In this document: positions 63,855-64,000 of the stretch, one piece after another
Numbering within the stretch: the stretch's first letter is position 1
Layout of the letters: every line of letters starts with the position of its first letter
Source: Vibrio sp. 99-8-1
Lineage (GTDB): Bacteria > Pseudomonadota > Gammaproteobacteria > Enterobacterales > Vibrionaceae
Direction of reading: 5' to 3'
DNA: 64,000 bases
Assembly (NCBI RefSeq): GCF_013114595.1
Contig: NZ_VTXE01000019.1
Span: forward strand, 1 to 64,000
Notes under the pieces: generated by a model
What the model was told of the DNA's origin: nothing
Databases searched by the model: none
The model's input: only the letters and a program-made list of their open reading frames with translations
Translations under genes and position numbers: made by a program

Positions 63855-64000
63855 AGCTTCTTACCGTAACGATGGTACTTTTTTGCTCTTGATCAGTAGA
63901 AACAGTGACATCAAAAGCTTTAATAAAATCCGTTGCTGTGGCGACAGGCTTCACTGTCCAGTACCACTCTCGTCCAGCCATGTTACTCTTGCCGCTCCGC
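63841..64000 (-). CDS. gspI: Type II secretion system minor pseudopilin I, C-terminal part (cut by window edge)
   Basis: The last 52 codons of a minus-strand gene that enters from the right edge and stops at 63841. The translated end GREWYWTVKPVATATDF, then KAFDVTVSTDQEQKST and TVRSYVDK, matches the C-terminus of GspI/EpsI, with the W-x-W-T-V and V-R-S-Y motifs. It overlaps gspJ by 14 bp, as usual in this operon. Confidence 0.88.
   Translation of the reverse strand, partial: RSGKSNMAGREWYWTVKPVATATDFIKAFDVTVSTDQEQKSTIVTVRSYVDK

Overview
The window reads as chromosomal DNA of a marine gammaproteobacterium, most likely a Vibrio or close relative. The evidence is gene content and order: type II secretion genes gspI to gspN beside nudE and cysQ, the nfuA, comF, bioH group, tex, gmk-rpoZ-spoT-trmH, rph-pyrE, slmA, dut, coaBC, radC, rpmB-rpmG-mutM, and coaD next to LPS-core genes. 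No rRNA, tRNA or CRISPR array is visible. The species cannot be fixed from the sequence alone.

Layout. 1-1852: two insertion sequences, an IS256-type transposase cut by the window edge and a complete IS4/Tn5-type element with Tn5-like ends. 1967-22254: an AT-rich surface-glycan locus. Its right part (12034-20842, minus strand) is a nonulosonic (legionaminic-type) acid operon: dehydratase, LegC aminotransferase, hydrolysing 2-epimerase, NeuB synthase, NeuD/LegH-like acyltransferase, PtmE-like nucleotidyltransferase, Gfo/Idh oxidoreductase, CMP-sugar synthetase and PtmA-like SDR. Its left part (4395-11729, minus strand) is an unusual cassette: a dedicated acyl carrier protein, an AMP-forming ligase, an iron alcohol dehydrogenase, a LuxE-LuxC fusion, a GNAT-like protein and a NodB-type deacetylase. 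Glycosyltransferases, one resembling sialyl/polysialyltransferases, flank both parts. 22258-31447: LPS-core and envelope genes (DUF3413 sulfatase-fold protein, Kdo kinase, two GT9 and one GT2 transferase, LtaS-like protein) around coaD and mutM. 31495-55980: mostly conserved housekeeping genes. 56037-58240: an apparent strain-specific insertion between nfuA and cysQ carrying an SGNH plus citrate-lyase-ligase-like fusion. 58241-64000: cysQ, nudE and the distal type II secretion operon.

How the parts may work together. The nonulosonate operon should supply a CMP-activated sugar for LPS, capsule or flagellin. The LuxE-LuxC, alcohol dehydrogenase, ligase, ACP and GNAT set has the right chemistry to reduce a small carboxylic acid to a hydroxy acid, load it on ACP and pass it to an amino sugar, so it may build an unusual N-acyl decoration. 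That is inference and is the most interesting part of the window. Other points of note are a four-repeat retropepsin-like protein, a SigZ-permease-thioredoxin operon, a 178-bp MITE-like hairpin just upstream of slmA, a 107-bp palindromic repeat, a PurR-type operator over the purine permease promoter and a probable pyrE attenuator.
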